Of a DNA stretch of 64,000 nucleotides, positions 25,532 to 35,527 are shown in pieces. Location: assembly GCF_022760995.1 (NCBI RefSeq), contig NZ_JAKWJO010000001.1, positions 558,001-622,000 on the forward strand. Direction: 5' to 3'. This DNA is from Dyella sedimenti. Its GTDB lineage: Bacteria > Pseudomonadota > Gammaproteobacteria > Xanthomonadales > Rhodanobacteraceae. A program made the position numbers and the translations under genes. Below the pieces are notes generated by a model. That model was not told where the DNA came from, searched no databases, and saw nothing but the letters and a program-made list of their open reading frames with translations. Numbering within the stretch: the first letter of the stretch is position 1; every line of letters starts with the position of its first letter.

Positions 25532-27241
25532 ATGGCCGATAACGCCCTAGCGACCACCGACGACAAGGCCGGTTCTCGCCTGGACCTCAAGCAACTGGCG
25601 CGCACGCCCGCCACGCGGCAGCTGCTGCTGCTGGTGGGCGTGGCCGCGGCCGTGGCGCTGGGCGTGGCCGTGGTGCTGTGGTCGCGCGGTCCCAACTACG
25701 GCCTGCTGTACGCGGGCCTGGACCAAAAGGACGCCGCGGCCGTCACGCAGGCGCTGCAGGCCGCCAACACGCCCTACACGCTGGGGCCGGACGGCGCCTC
25801 GATCATGGTGCCCGCCGCCGACCTGGCGGCCATCCGGCTCAAGCTCGCCTCGCAGGGCCTGCCGCAGGGCAGCGTGGCGACGGCTACCACACCCGGCGGC
25901 GATTCGCCGTTCGGCATGAGCGACCTGGCCGAGCGCACGCGCTACCAGCAGATGCTGGAGACCGACCTGGGCAACACCATCGCCGGCCTGCAGTCGGTGC
26001 GCGCCGCGCGCGTGCACCTGGCGCTGCCCAAGCCTTCCGCGTTCATCCGCGACAGCCACGAGGCGAGCGCCTCGGTGCTGGTGACGCTCTATCCCGGCCG
26101 GCAGCTCGATGCCAGCCAGGTGGCGGCTATCGTGCACCTGGTGGCCTCCAGCGTGCCCAACCTCGATCCCAAGCAGGTGTCGGTGGTGGACCAGCAGGGC
26201 CAACTGCTCACCACCAGCGACCCGGGCAGCGCCAGCGCCATCGGCGATGCGCGGATGCGCCTGGCCACCCGCCTGGAGAACACCTACGCGCAGCGCATCG
26301 AGGAACTGCTGACGCCGCTGGTCGGTCCCGGCAAGGTGCGCGCGCAGGTCTATGCGGACCTGGATTTCAGCGAGACCGAGAAGGCCACCGAAACCTATGG
26401 CCACGACCACCCGGCGCTGCGCAGCGAGCAGACCAGCAGCGAGCAGCGCACCGGCACCGCCAACGACGCCGGCATCCCGGGCGCGCTGAGCAACCAGCCG
26501 CCCAACACGGTGGCGCAACCCACGGCGGCCCGCCCGAATGCCGGCAAACCGGCCACCGGCAAGGGCGCCAATGCCGCCGCCGTGGCCACGCCGCCGCCGC
26601 CCGGCGAGAATTCCAGCAGCGCCACGCGCAACTACGAACTGGACCGTACCATCAGCCACGTCAGCGACCCGGCGGGCCGGCTGGCCCGGCTTACCGTGGC
26701 GGTGGTGGTGGACAACAAGACGGTGCCTGGCGACAAGGGGCCCAAGAGCGTGCCGTTCACCGCGCAGGAACTGGACCACCTCACCACGCTCACCCGCAAC
26801 GCGGTGGGCTACAGCGAGGCGCGCGGGGACAGCGTCAGTGTGATCAACCAGCCCTTCCACCAGGACGCTGCCCCGGATACCGCGCTGCCGGAGCAGCCGT
26901 TCTGGGAGCGTCCCGGCATGCTCGACCTTATCAAGCAGGCCGCCGGCATCCTGGTGGCGCTGCTGGTCGCCTTCGGCCTGCTGCGCCCGCTGCTGCGCGG
27001 CCTCGCCCGCGGCCCGGCGCCGGGCAAGGGACTGGCGGTGGCGCAGCAACCGGTGGCGCCGACCATCTCGGTGCGCGTGGGCGACAAGGACGAGGGCGAC
27101 GAACTGGTCCGCCTCAACAACGGCGTGGCGCCGACCGTGGCCTACGAGCAGCGCATCGGCCTGGCGCGCCGCATGGTCAGCGACAACCCCAAGCAGGTGG
27201 CGCAGGTGGTCAAGAGCTGGGTGGGCGAGGATGGCGGCTGA
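25532..27241 (+). CDS. fliF: MS-ring protein FliF
   Basis: 569 residues with two transmembrane segments: about 30-50 (QLLLLVGVAAAVALGVAVVLW) and about 470-490 (AAGILVALLVAFGLLRPLL). Between them are the ring-building motifs YGLLYAGLDQKDAAAVTQAL, FGMSDLAERTRYQQMLETDLGNTI and ARVHLALPKPSAFIRD, and a Pro/Ala-rich insert around 320-365. The C-terminal cytoplasmic tail (RRMVSDNPKQVAQVVKSWVGED) is the FliG-binding region. FliF forms the MS ring, the base for the C ring and export gate. Confidence 0.97.
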   Translation: MADNALATTDDKAGSRLDLKQLARTPATRQLLLLVGVAAAVALGVAVVLWSRGPNYGLLYAGLDQKDAAAVTQALQAANTPYTLGPDGASIMVPAADLAAIRLKLASQGLPQGSVATATTPGGDSPFGMSDLAERTRYQQMLETDLGNTIAGLQSVRAARVHLALPKPSAFIRDSHEASASVLVTLYPGRQLDASQVAAIVHLVASSVPNLDPKQVSVVDQQGQLLTTSDPGSASAIGDARMRLATRLENTYAQRIEELLTPLVGPGKVRAQVYADLDFSETEKATETYGHDHPALRSEQTSSEQRTGTANDAGIPGALSNQPPNTVAQPTAARPNAGKPATGKGANAAAVATPPPPGENSSSATRNYELDRTISHVSDPAGRLARLTVAVVVDNKTVPGDKGPKSVPFTAQELDHLTTLTRNAVGYSEARGDSVSVINQPFHQDAAPDTALPEQPFWERPGMLDLIKQAAGILVALLVAFGLLRPLLRGLARGPAPGKGLAVAQQPVAPTISVRVGDKDEGDELVRLNNGVAPTVAYEQRIGLARRMVSDNPKQVAQVVKSWVGEDGG

Positions 27242-27355
27242 GCACGCCATCGGGCTTGGGACGGGCCGCGTTCGGCCGATAAGACATGGGCGTGCCTTGC
27301 GTGGCGCGGCGCGGCGGACGGGTCCGGCAATGCAGGCGAGTGGGCGGAACGAATC

Positions 27356-28369
27356 ATGAAGTCAGAATCGCAGATCGGTGGCGCGCAGCGCGCGGCGATC
27401 CTCCTGCTCACCCTCGGTGAACAGGATGCGGCCGAGGTGCTCAAGCACCTGAGCGCGCGCGACGTGCAGGCGGTGGGCACGGCCATGGCCAGCCTCACCG
27501 ACGTGTCGCGCGAGCAGGTGGAGCAGGTGCTCACGCGCCTCAACGAGGACATGGGCCGCCATACCGCGCTGGGCGTCGGCACCGAGGAATACATCCGCAA
27601 GATCCTGGTCAACGCGCTGGGCGAGAGCAAGGCCGGCGGCCTGATCGACCGCATCCTGCTGGGCCGCTCCAGCAAGGGGCTGGAATCGCTCAAGTGGATG
27701 GAGAGCCGCGCCATCGCCGAGATGATCAACCAGGAGCATCCCCAGATCATCGCGCTGGTGCTGGCGCACCTGGAACCGGACCAGGCCGCCGAGGTGATCG
27801 GCTACCTGCCGCCGCGCGTGCGCAGCGACGCGGTGATGCGCATCGCCACGCTGGATGGCGTGCAGCCGCATGCCCTCAACGAGCTGGACGAGATCATGGA
27901 GCGCCAGTTCGCCGGCGGCAGCACCAAGAAGCTCAAGTCCGCCAACGTGGGTGGCCTCAAGGCCGCGGCCAACATCCTCAACGCGATGGAGTCGACGCGC
28001 GAGAACGAGCTGATGGCCGCCATCCGCAGCCACGACGCGGGCCTGAGCGGGCGCATCGAGGAACTGATGTTCGTGTTCGAGGACCTGGCCGAGATCGATG
28101 ACCGCAGCATGCAGACCCTGCTGCGCGAGGTGCCCACGGCGCGCCTGGTCACCGCGCTCAAGGGCGCCGAGCCCAGCGTGCGCGAGAAGATCTTCGCCAA
28201 CATGTCCAAGCGTGCCGCCGACATGCTGCGCGACGACCTGGAGGTATCCGGTCCGGTCCGCCTCAGCGAGGTCGATGCCGCGCAGAAGGAAGTGCTGGCC
28301 ATCGCGCGCAAGCTGGCCGATTCGGGGGCGATCAACCTTTCCGGGTCGGGTGACGAGCTGGTGGTATGA
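27356..28369 (+). CDS. fliG: motor switch protein FliG
   Basis: 337 residues. The middle-domain EHPQ motif is present ([26 protein letters not shown]), as is the C-terminal torque-generating domain with alternating charges ([25 protein letters not shown] and [22 protein letters not shown]). FliG sits on the MS ring and interacts with the MotC/MotD stators. A perfect GCCGATAA lies 74 bp upstream but has no matching -35 box. The end overlaps fliH by four bases. Confidence 0.97.
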   Translation: MKSESQIGGAQRAAILLLTLGEQDAAEVLKHLSARDVQAVGTAMASLTDVSREQVEQVLTRLNEDMGRHTALGVGTEEYIRKILVNALGESKAGGLIDRILLGRSSKGLESLKWMESRAIAEMINQEHPQIIALVLAHLEPDQAAEVIGYLPPRVRSDAVMRIATLDGVQPHALNELDEIMERQFAGGSTKKLKSANVGGLKAAANILNAMESTRENELMAAIRSHDAGLSGRIEELMFVFEDLAEIDDRSMQTLLREVPTARLVTALKGAEPSVREKIFANMSKRAADMLRDDLEVSGPVRLSEVDAAQKEVLAIARKLADSGAINLSGSGDELVV

Positions 28370-29016
28370 GCGCCGTGATGAACCGCGACAACCACGTGAT
28401 GTTCGAACGCTGGCTGCCGCCCGAGATGGGCGAGCCGCGCGCGCCCGAGCCGGCGCCGGCGGAATCCGCCGCGCAGCCCACCGTGCGCGAACTGGAAGCC
28501 CTGCAGCAGCAGGCCCGCGACGAAGGCTACGCGGCCGGCCACGCCGAGGGCATGGCCGCGGCGCGCGACCTGGTCCAGTCCCGCGTGGCGCGGCTGGATG
28601 CCTTGCTGGAATCCGCCGCGCGCCCGCTGCGCTCGATGGACGAACTGGTCGAATTGGAACTGGCGCGCCTGGCCATGACCGTGGCCCGCCAGGTGGTGGC
28701 GTACGAACTGCGCACCTCGCCCGACCTGGTGGTCGAGGCGGTGCGGCAGGCCGCGCTGGCGCTGCCCGCCGCATCCGGCCAGTTGCGCGTGCGCCTGCAC
28801 CCGGACGATCTCGCCCTGCTGCGCTCGCTCGGCGCGGCCGAAACGGACTGGCAACTGCTGCCCGACGCCAGCCTGCAACGCGGCGACTGCCTGCTGGAAA
28901 GCGAGCGCTCGCGGTTGGACGCGCGCGTGGAGACGCGCCTGGCGGCCGTGGTCGACGCGGTACTGGGCGCCGAGGCCGACGGCATCGACGCGGCGGCCGA
29001 CGAGGTACGCGGATGA
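28366..29016 (+). CDS. fliH: flagellar export ATPase regulator FliH
   Basis: 216 residues. It has the FliH/SctL layout: Pro/Ala-rich N-terminus, a glycine-spaced helix ([21 protein letters not shown]) and a C-terminal domain ([47 protein letters not shown]). FliH dimers bind FliI and deliver it to the export gate. ATGA overlaps join it to fliG and fliI. Confidence 0.94.
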   Translation: MSAVMNRDNHVMFERWLPPEMGEPRAPEPAPAESAAQPTVRELEALQQQARDEGYAAGHAEGMAAARDLVQSRVARLDALLESAARPLRSMDELVELELARLAMTVARQVVAYELRTSPDLVVEAVRQAALALPAASGQLRVRLHPDDLALLRSLGAAETDWQLLPDASLQRGDCLLESERSRLDARVETRLAAVVDAVLGAEADGIDAAADEVRG

Positions 29017-30377
29017 ACGCCGCCGCCGGCCATTCGCCTTCGGCGCTGTGGCAGGAACGGTTGGCGCGGCGTCGCCAGCGCGCGCTCGGCGCGCGCACGC
29101 TCACCGTCGAGGGGCGCCTGCGCCGCGTGGTGGGCCTGACCCTGGAGGCGGAAGGCTGCGAGGCGCCGCTGGGCGCGCGCTGCATGGTCACCACGGCGGA
29201 CGGCAGCGAACTGGACACCGAGGTGGTGGGCTTCGCCGACGAACGCCTGCTGTTGATGCCGGTCGCCGAGATGCATGGCGTGCTGCCCAACGCGCGCGTG
29301 CGCCCCTGCGCGCATACCGGCGGGCTGCCGGTAGGCATGGCCCTGCTCGGGCGCGTGATCGGTGCCGATGGCGCGCCGCTGGACGGGCTCGGTCCGCTCG
29401 ACGTGGACGAGCACGCGCTGCTCAAGCGCGAACCGATCAACCCGATGGCTCGCAAGCCCATCGACACCCCGCTGGATACCGGCGTCCGCGCGATCAACGC
29501 GCTGCTCAGCGTGGGGCGCGGCCAGCGCCTGGGCCTGTTCGCCGGCTCCGGTGTGGGCAAGTCCACCCTGCTGGGCATGATGACCCGTTACACCGACGCC
29601 GACGTCGTGGTGGTGGGACTGGTCGGCGAACGTGGCCGCGAAGTGAAGGAATTCGTCGAGCATACGCTGGGGCCGGAAGGCCGCGCGCGCGCGGTGATCG
29701 TGGCCGCGCCCGCCGACGCGCCGCCGCTCAAGCGCCTGCGTGGCGCGCAGTACGCCACGGCCATCGCCGAATGGTTCCGCGACCGCGGCCAGCGCGTGCT
29801 GCTGCTGATGGATTCGATCACCCGCTACGCCCAGGCCCAGCGCGAGATCGCCCTGGCCATCGGCGAGCCGCCGGCCACCAAGGGCTATCCGCCCTCGGTG
29901 TTCGCCATGCTGCCGGCGCTGGTGGAGCGCGCCGGCAACGATGCCGAAGGACGCGGCTCCATCACCGCCTTCTACACCGTGCTGACCGAGGGCGACGACT
30001 ATCGCCACGACCCCATCGCGGATGCCTCGCGCGCCATCCTGGACGGCCATATCGTGCTCTCGCGCGACCTCGCCGAGGCCGGCCACTACCCGGCCATCGA
30101 CATCGAGGCATCGATCAGCCGCGTGATGCCGGCGGTGGTGCGGCGCGAACACCTGCGCGCCGCCCAGCGCTTCCGTCAGATCTATTCGGCCTACCGCCAG
30201 CAGCGCGACCTGATCGCGGTGGGTGCCTACCAGAAGGGTTCCGATCCCCAGGTAGACCACGCCATCGCCATGTGGCCGCGCCTGCGCGACTTCCTGCAGC
30301 AGGAAGTCGATGCGCCGACCACGCTGGCCCAGTCCATCGCCTCGCTCGAACAGCTGGTTGCCGGAGGCGCGCCGTGA
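29013..30377 (+). CDS. fliI: flagellum-specific ATPase FliI
   Basis: 454 residues from [13 protein letters not shown], overlapping the fliH stop by four bases; the open frame upstream belongs to other genes. Walker A is GSGVGKST at 178-185, and the F1-beta-like core includes [15 protein letters not shown], a Walker B-type [17 protein letters not shown] and [20 protein letters not shown]. It powers and orders flagellar protein export in the cytoplasm with FliH and FliJ. Length typical of the family. Confidence 0.98.
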   Translation: MNAAAGHSPSALWQERLARRRQRALGARTLTVEGRLRRVVGLTLEAEGCEAPLGARCMVTTADGSELDTEVVGFADERLLLMPVAEMHGVLPNARVRPCAHTGGLPVGMALLGRVIGADGAPLDGLGPLDVDEHALLKREPINPMARKPIDTPLDTGVRAINALLSVGRGQRLGLFAGSGVGKSTLLGMMTRYTDADVVVVGLVGERGREVKEFVEHTLGPEGRARAVIVAAPADAPPLKRLRGAQYATAIAEWFRDRGQRVLLLMDSITRYAQAQREIALAIGEPPATKGYPPSVFAMLPALVERAGNDAEGRGSITAFYTVLTEGDDYRHDPIADASRAILDGHIVLSRDLAEAGHYPAIDIEASISRVMPAVVRREHLRAAQRFRQIYSAYRQQRDLIAVGAYQKGSDPQVDHAIAMWPRLRDFLQQEVDAPTTLAQSIASLEQLVAGGAP

Positions 30378-30811
30378 ACTCGCGCGCCAATCGCCTGCAA
30401 CCGGCCGCCGACCTGGCGCGCGAACGCCAGGAAGCGGCCATGCAGAAACTGGCCGAGCAGCAGCAGCGCCTGGCCAAGGCCGAGCAGCAGCTGGCCGAGC
30501 TGCAGCGCTACCGCCAGGAATACGCCGAGGCTTCCGGCGGCGTCTCGGTCAGCGCGCTGCTCAACCGCCGCCAGTTCGTCGAGCGCATCGACCAGGTCAT
30601 CGCCCAGCAGGCGGTCGAGGTCGCGCGCCAGCAGCGCCAGCTCGACCACGCGCGTGGCCAATGGCGCGAGGCGCACGCACGCGAGCAGGCGCTGGACCAT
30701 GTGATCGACCGCTATCGCGAGCAGGAGCGCAAGAGCGAGGAACGCCGCGAGCAGGCCGAGATCGACGAACGCATGCAATACCGGCGTCCACCGCGAGGCA
30801 GCCATGACTAG
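30374..30811 (+). CDS. fliJ: flagellar export protein FliJ
   Basis: 145 residues with a GTG start overlapping the fliI stop (GTGA). The whole protein is a predicted antiparallel coiled coil rich in Gln, Arg, Glu ([57 protein letters not shown]). FliJ activates export by contacting the ATPase ring and FlhA. FliJ sequences vary, but position between fliI and fliK plus the coil pattern settles it. Confidence 0.93.
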   Translation: MNSRANRLQPAADLARERQEAAMQKLAEQQQRLAKAEQQLAELQRYRQEYAEASGGVSVSALLNRRQFVERIDQVIAQQAVEVARQQRQLDHARGQWREAHAREQALDHVIDRYREQERKSEERREQAEIDERMQYRRPPRGSHD

Positions 30812-30841
30812 GCCAGCCCTCGCCATGAAGGAGAATCCCGC

Positions 30842-32065
30842 ATGACGTCCCCCGTTGCCCTGATGGCGAACGTGGCGCCGCCGGCCAGCACGCCGGCGAA
30901 CGACAGCGCCACCCGCGACACCTCCCCGTCCAGTGCCAGCGACTTCAGCAAGCCATGGCGGCAGGCGCACCAGCAGCTGGCGCAGCAGCGATCCCAGGCC
31001 GCGTCCACGCCGCCGGAACGACCCTCGCCGGGCAAGGCCGCGCATGCCGACGGCAAGGCCGGCAAGCATGCCCGCGACAAGGACGACGATCATCCGGCCT
31101 CCGGTCCGGATGCCAGCCACGACACGGCGGCGATGCTGGCGTTGCTTGGCCAGAGCGTGCCGGCCCAGGCCGCGCCCGCGTCGCCGGCCACGGCCACGGC
31201 CACGAGCGCGGCCGACGATGGCGACGATGCCACCGTGGGCTCGGCCGGCACGACGGGCAACGCCTCGTCCGCCACGGCATCGAACGTGGCGCTGCTGGGG
31301 GCGATCCAGGCCGGAGCCCAGGCGGGCAGCACCACGGACGCCACCAAGGCGCCGGATGGCCTCAAGGACAAGGCCTTGTCGCTGGACACGCAAGGCACCG
31401 CCGACGCGGATGCGGCCGATGACGGCAGCGATGCCGGCGCGACGGCATCGTCGCCGGGCGGCCAGGCCCAGGCCATCGACGCCAAGCTCGCCCAGGCATG
31501 GCAGTCCGCCACTACCGACACGACCCATCGCCAGGACGACCACAGCGACCCGCTCGACGCCTTGCACGCCCTGGCCAATCCCACGCTGGCGCCGGCCACC
31601 AACCCGGCATCCACGGTGGCGGCGCCGCATGCGCTGGCCATGCAATCCAGCGCCGGCACGCCCGCGTTCGCGCAGGAGCTGGGCCAGCAAGTCGCCTGGC
31701 TCGGCGGGCAGGACATCAAGCAGGCCCGCATCCGCCTGCACCCGGAAGACCTGGGCGAACTCGACGTCAAGGTCAGCGTGCAGCACGGCGGCAGTGTCGA
31801 CGTCAGCTTCATGGCCCAGCATCCCCAGGCCGTGCACGCAGTGCAGCAGACCCTGGGTCAGCTGGACACCATGCTTGCGCACCATGGCCTTTCCCTGGGA
31901 CAGGCCATGGTGGGGCAGGGCGGGCGCGGCGGTGACGCTGGCCACGGCGGGTCGTCGTCGGGCTCCTCTTCGAATGGTGATGCGGGGAGCGAGGGTGGTG
32001 CGGAGTTGGGGGCGATAGTGGCGCCGGTGGTGAAGGCGGTGGGGTTGTTGGATATGTTCGCGTAG
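30842..32065 (+). CDS. fliK: hook-length control protein FliK
   Basis: 407 residues. The N-terminal two thirds are Ala/Asp/Ser/Thr-rich, low complexity and probably disordered, as expected of the molecular ruler part. The C-terminal hook-length domain (about 275-350) has the signature QARIRLHPEDLGELDVKVSVQHGGSVDVSFMAQHPQAVHAVQQTL. It is followed by a Gly/Ser-rich tail. FliK is exported, measures the hook and switches FlhB specificity. Preceded by an AAGGAG site. A second FliK-like gene lies at 51877-53016. Confidence 0.93.
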   Translation: MTSPVALMANVAPPASTPANDSATRDTSPSSASDFSKPWRQAHQQLAQQRSQAASTPPERPSPGKAAHADGKAGKHARDKDDDHPASGPDASHDTAAMLALLGQSVPAQAAPASPATATATSAADDGDDATVGSAGTTGNASSATASNVALLGAIQAGAQAGSTTDATKAPDGLKDKALSLDTQGTADADAADDGSDAGATASSPGGQAQAIDAKLAQAWQSATTDTTHRQDDHSDPLDALHALANPTLAPATNPASTVAAPHALAMQSSAGTPAFAQELGQQVAWLGGQDIKQARIRLHPEDLGELDVKVSVQHGGSVDVSFMAQHPQAVHAVQQTLGQLDTMLAHHGLSLGQAMVGQGGRGGDAGHGGSSSGSSSNGDAGSEGGAELGAIVAPVVKAVGLLDMFA

Positions 32066-32112
32066 CGAAGGGGGTTCTTGTTTGGCGTGCGCCAAGCCTT
32101 CCTTCTTCCCCG

Positions 32113-32123
32113 TGTAGGAGCGC
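32113..32123. repeat. REP-like half site in the fliK-fliL gap
   Basis: TGTAGGAGCGC, the outer core of the 57950-58025 palindrome, followed by a run of ten C at 32140-32149. The 288-bp gap otherwise contains only the sigma54 element. Confidence 0.4.
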
Positions 32124-32266
32124 ACCGGGGGAGCGGGGTCCCCCCCCCCGCGCATCCTCCTCCCCGCCGGCAAGGCGTCGCGCCTAATCCCCGACACGCG
32201 TCAAGAAAGCGCCACCGGCGCCACCGCCACCACCGCAACTCCAATGGCGACAACGGTTTCCGTCGA

Positions 32267-32282
32267 TGGCATGGCGCTTGCT
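32267..32282 (+). promoter_or_regulatory. sigma54 promoter of the fliL operon
   Basis: TGGCAT-GGCGC-TTGCT, one base from the consensus TGGCAC-N5-TTGCW with correct GG-GC spacing, 71 bp upstream of the fliL ATG. Confidence 0.86.
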
Positions 32283-32353
32283 ACCAGCAGATACGAGGCT
32301 GCCCCCGGCGGGTGGCCGGAAGGTATCGGCAACTGACTGACGACGAGATCGGC

Positions 32354-32848
32354 ATGGCTCAGAACGAGCAGACAACGGAAACCACGCCCCCCCCGGTGAA
32401 TACCGGGGTGCCACGGAGCGTGATCGTCATGGGCGTGGCCTTGGTGGTCATGGCCGGCGTGAGCGCCTATGCGCTACTGGGAACGCGTCATGCGCCCCAC
32501 GAGGAAGAGCCCAAGGTGGTGCTGTCCAAGCAGGAACAGTACCTCGCGCTCGATCCGCCCTTCGTGGTGAATTTCAAGGACGACCAGTCCATGCGGTTCC
32601 TGCAGGTGGGCGTGAGCCTGATGTCGCACGACAGCGCCGCGCTGGCCGTCGCCAAGGATGCCGACCCGGTGATCCGCAATGCCCTGGTGATGCTGTTCAG
32701 CAGCCAGGACTACACCATCCTCAGCGACGCCGCCGGCAAGCAGAAGCTGCAGGCGCAGGCGCTGGACGCCGTGCGCAAGATCGTCGAGACGCGCCTGGGC
32801 CGTCCCGGCGTCGAGGCGCTGTATTTCACCAGCTTCGTGATGCAGTGA
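32354..32848 (+). CDS. fliL: basal-body associated stator protein FliL
   Basis: 164 residues from ATG 32354. One transmembrane helix near 23-42 (VIVMGVALVVMAGVSAYALL) and a periplasmic domain with the FliL pattern YLALDPPFVVNFKDDQSMRFLQVGVSLMS and a C-terminal EALYFTSFVMQ. FliL supports stator function near the rotor. Codons 12-14 are Pro encoded by a run of eight C (32387-32394), a slippage-prone tract near the start. First gene of fliLMNOPQR-flhBA. Confidence 0.94.
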   Translation: MAQNEQTTETTPPPVNTGVPRSVIVMGVALVVMAGVSAYALLGTRHAPHEEEPKVVLSKQEQYLALDPPFVVNFKDDQSMRFLQVGVSLMSHDSAALAVAKDADPVIRNALVMLFSSQDYTILSDAAGKQKLQAQALDAVRKIVETRLGRPGVEALYFTSFVMQ

Positions 32849-32861
32849 GGGGAAGGCGCCG

Positions 32862-33881
32862 ATGAGCGACCTGCTTTCACAGGAGGAAATCGACGCCCTG
32901 CTCGATGGCGTGGAGGGCGGCGCGGTCGAGACCGGCAACGACGAGCCGGTGCCGCTCGATGCGGTGGTGCCGTACGACTTCACCCAGCAGGACCGCATCG
33001 TGCGCGGCCGCCTGCCGACGCTGGAGATGGTCAACGACCGTTTCGCGCGTTTCTTCCGCAGCGCCATCTTCGGCGTGCTGCGCAAGACCTGCGAGGTGTC
33101 GGTGCTTGGCGTGAAGATGATCAAGTTCGCCGAGTACGTGCACAGCCTGGTGGTGCCGAGCAACCTCAACCTGGTGCGCATCAAGCCGCTGCGCGGCACC
33201 GCGCTGGTGGTGCTGGAGCCGCGCCTGGTGTTCAGCGTCATCGACAATTTCTTCGGCGGCGACGGTCGCTTCCATGCGCGCATCGAAGGACGCGACTTCA
33301 CCCCGACCGAGAACCGCGTCATCCAGATCATGCTCACCGAGCTGTTCACCGCGATGGCCGAGGCGTGGGCGCCGGTGCTGCCATTGCACTTCGAGTACCT
33401 CAACTCGGAGATCAACCCGCAGTTCGCCAACATCGTCAGCCCCACCGAGACGGTGGTGGTGTCCAAGTTCCACGTCGAGCTGGACGGTGGCGGCGGCGAG
33501 GTGCACCTGACCCTGCCGTACGCGATGGTCGAGCCGATCCGTACCCTGCTGGACGCGGGCGTGCAGAGCGATCGCGTGGACCGCGACGACCGCTGGGCCG
33601 AGATGCTGCAGGACGAGGTGCTGGACGCGGAAGTGGAGCTGAGCGCGCTGCTGCTGGAGACGCGGCTGAGCATCGGCCAATTCCTGAGCCTGCGCCCGGG
33701 CGACGTCATCCCGATCCAATTGCCCGAACTGTGCACCGTATTCGCCGAGGACGTGCCGGTGTTCCGCGGCCGCTACGGCCAGTCCAACGGCCACAACGCC
33801 ATTCGTTTCCACACGCCGACCGGCCGCCGTGAAATACGCCTGTCGACGGATACCCTCATTCCGGAGAAGAGCCTCGCATGA
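32862..33881 (+). CDS. fliM: motor switch protein FliM
   Basis: 339 residues. The N-terminal CheY-binding peptide LLSQEEIDALLDGV is at residues 4-17. The middle domain includes RLPTLEMVNDRFARFFRSAIF and the FliG-contact loop GGDGRFHARIEGRDFTPTE; the C-terminal SpoA-type domain ends the protein. CheY-P from the gene at 43160 would bind here to change rotation. The end overlaps fliN by four bases. Confidence 0.98.
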   Translation: MSDLLSQEEIDALLDGVEGGAVETGNDEPVPLDAVVPYDFTQQDRIVRGRLPTLEMVNDRFARFFRSAIFGVLRKTCEVSVLGVKMIKFAEYVHSLVVPSNLNLVRIKPLRGTALVVLEPRLVFSVIDNFFGGDGRFHARIEGRDFTPTENRVIQIMLTELFTAMAEAWAPVLPLHFEYLNSEINPQFANIVSPTETVVVSKFHVELDGGGGEVHLTLPYAMVEPIRTLLDAGVQSDRVDRDDRWAEMLQDEVLDAEVELSALLLETRLSIGQFLSLRPGDVIPIQLPELCTVFAEDVPVFRGRYGQSNGHNAIRFHTPTGRREIRLSTDTLIPEKSLA

Positions 33882-34216
33882 CTCAGTCCAATGACGCCGG
33901 CGCCACCCAGCGCGTCGAGTTCGATCCGCTTACCGCCCCCGCCGCCGAAGGCCATGACGTCAACCTGGACATGATCCTCGATGTGCCGGTGACGCTGGCC
34001 ATGGAGGTGGGCCGCACGCGCATCAGCATCCGCAACCTGCTGCAGCTCAACCAGGGTTCGGTGGTGGAGCTGGACCGCTCCGCCGGCGAGCCGCTGGACG
34101 TGTTCGTCAACGGCACGCTGGTGGCGCACGGCGAAGTGGTGGTTATCAACGAGCGCTTCGGCATCCGTCTCACCGACGTGATCAGCCCGGCCGAGCGCGT
34201 GCGCAAGCTGCGGTGA
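33878..34216 (+). CDS. fliN: motor switch protein FliN
   Basis: 112 residues: a short variable N-terminus and the SpoA domain (LDMILDVPVTLAMEVGRTRISIRNLLQLNQGSVVELDRSAGEPLDVFVNGTLVAHGEVVVINERFGIRLTDVISP). FliN completes the C ring with FliM and binds FliH. Its stop overlaps the GTG of fliO. Confidence 0.98.
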   Translation: MTQSNDAGATQRVEFDPLTAPAAEGHDVNLDMILDVPVTLAMEVGRTRISIRNLLQLNQGSVVELDRSAGEPLDVFVNGTLVAHGEVVVINERFGIRLTDVISPAERVRKLR

Positions 34217-34590
34217 TCCCCATGGTGCTTGCCCTGGCCCTGCCGGTCGCCGCCGCGCCGGAGATCAACGTGGGCGGCGAACTGGTGCGCGTGCTGCTGA
34301 GTCTGCTCGGCATCGTGGTGCTGATCTTCGCCGCCGGCTGGCTGAGCCGGCGCTTGCAGGCACGTAGCCTGCCGGGCGGCCGCCGCCTGCGTTGCGTGGA
34401 GAGCATGGCGGTGGGCGCGCGCGATCGCCTGCTGCTGATCGATGCCGACGGCAAGCGCCTGCTGGTGGGCGTGGGGCAGGGCGGCATCCGCACGCTGCAT
34501 GTCTACGATGGCGCCGCGCCGGCATCAGAGCCGGCGCCGCCCATGCCGGGCTTTGGCGACGTGCTGGCCCGCTGGAAGCGCACGCCATGA
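34213..34590 (+). CDS. fliO: flagellar export gate assembly protein FliO
   Basis: 125 residues with a GTG start overlapping the fliN stop; an ATG at 34222 is an alternative. One membrane segment about 20-42 (LVRVLLSLLGIVVLIFAAGWL) and the FliO domain (LRCVESMAVGARDRLLLIDADGKRLLVGVGQGGIRTLHVY). FliO helps FliP oligomerise in the export gate. Small and variable family; position before fliP supports it. Confidence 0.92.
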   Translation: MIPMVLALALPVAAAPEINVGGELVRVLLSLLGIVVLIFAAGWLSRRLQARSLPGGRRLRCVESMAVGARDRLLLIDADGKRLLVGVGQGGIRTLHVYDGAAPASEPAPPMPGFGDVLARWKRTP

Positions 34591-35378
34591 GCCGGCACCG
34601 CCGCTGGCTCCTGCTGTTGCTGCTGCTGGTGCCGATGTTCGCCTGGGCCGCGCCGGCGATGCCCGTGATGCCGCAGATGCCGCAGATGCCGGCGTCGTCG
34701 GCCGGCATCCCGGTGCTGACCGTGCAGAACGCGCCGGGCGGCGCGCAGAACTGGACGCTCTCGCTGCAGCTGCTGGCGCTGATGACGGTGCTGACGCTGC
34801 TGCCGGCGGTGCTGCTGATGATGACCTCGTTCACGCGCATCATCATCGTGCTGGGGTTCCTGCGGCAGGCGCTGGGCACGCAGTCCACGCCGTCCAACCA
34901 GATCCTGCTGGGCCTGTCGCTGTTCCTCACCCTGTTCGTGATGTCGCCGGTGCTCAATCATGCCTACGCCGACGGCGTGAAGCCGTACATGGACGGCAAG
35001 CTGGCTGCCGAGCAGGCGGTGCCCGCCGCCGCCGCGCCGTTCAAGCGCTTCATGCTGGACCAGACGCGCGAGGCCGACCTGCAGCTGTTCACCCACTTGG
35101 CCAACGAGCAGCCCTACGCCAGCAAGGACGACGTGCCGTTCCGCGTGGCGATGCCGGCGTTCGTCACCAGCGAGCTGAAGACCGCGTTCCAGATGGGTTT
35201 TCTGCTGTTCATCCCGTTCCTTATCATCGACCTGGTGGTGGCCAGCGTGCTGATGTCGATGGGCATGATGATGGTGTCGCCCACCATCATCTCGCTGCCG
35301 TTCAAGATCATGCTGTTCGTGCTGGTGGATGGCTGGACGCTGCTGCTGGGGACGCTGGCGGGGAGTTTCTACTCGTGA
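34587..35378 (+). CDS. fliP: flagellar export gate protein FliP
   Basis: 263 residues from MSRHRRWLLLLLLLVPMFAWAAP, a cleavable signal peptide as known for FliP. The mature part has the export-gate motifs LLPAVLLMMTSFTRIIIVLGFLRQALGTQSTPSNQILLGL, MLDQTREADLQLF and FQMGFLLFIPFLIIDLVVASVLMSMGMMMVSP. It forms the gate core with FliQ and FliR. The start overlaps fliO by four bases; a 168-bp repeat-filled gap separates it from fliQ. Confidence 0.97.
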   Translation: MSRHRRWLLLLLLLVPMFAWAAPAMPVMPQMPQMPASSAGIPVLTVQNAPGGAQNWTLSLQLLALMTVLTLLPAVLLMMTSFTRIIIVLGFLRQALGTQSTPSNQILLGLSLFLTLFVMSPVLNHAYADGVKPYMDGKLAAEQAVPAAAAPFKRFMLDQTREADLQLFTHLANEQPYASKDDVPFRVAMPAFVTSELKTAFQMGFLLFIPFLIIDLVVASVLMSMGMMMVSPTIISLPFKIMLFVLVDGWTLLLGTLAGSFYS

Positions 35379-35504
35379 GCGCCGCAGCACTTTTTTCTCC
35401 CGTTCCCCTCCGGGGTGAGGAGCGGGTGCTCGCGGTGGCGTTTCATTCCATGCGCCTAAACAAAGACAACAAGCTCCCTCGCAAGCCCCAACCCCTCACC
35501 CCAC

Positions 35505-35527
35505 CCCTCTCCCCGGCGGGGAGAGGG
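35505..35527. repeat. hairpin-forming repeat between fliP and fliQ
   Basis: CCCTCTCCCC-GGC-GGGGAGAGGG, a perfect 10-bp stem with a 3-nt loop, 19 bp before the fliQ start. It is the end of a repeat-like stretch (35384-35532) that interrupts an otherwise tightly overlapped operon and could affect transcription or translation of fliQ onward. Confidence 0.65.

Noticed and set aside
27275..27282. Perfect GCCGATAA (sigma28 -10 box) between fliF and fliG.
   Set aside because: The sequence 11 nt upstream (TTGGGACG) does not resemble a FliA -35 box, and fliG is an early gene.
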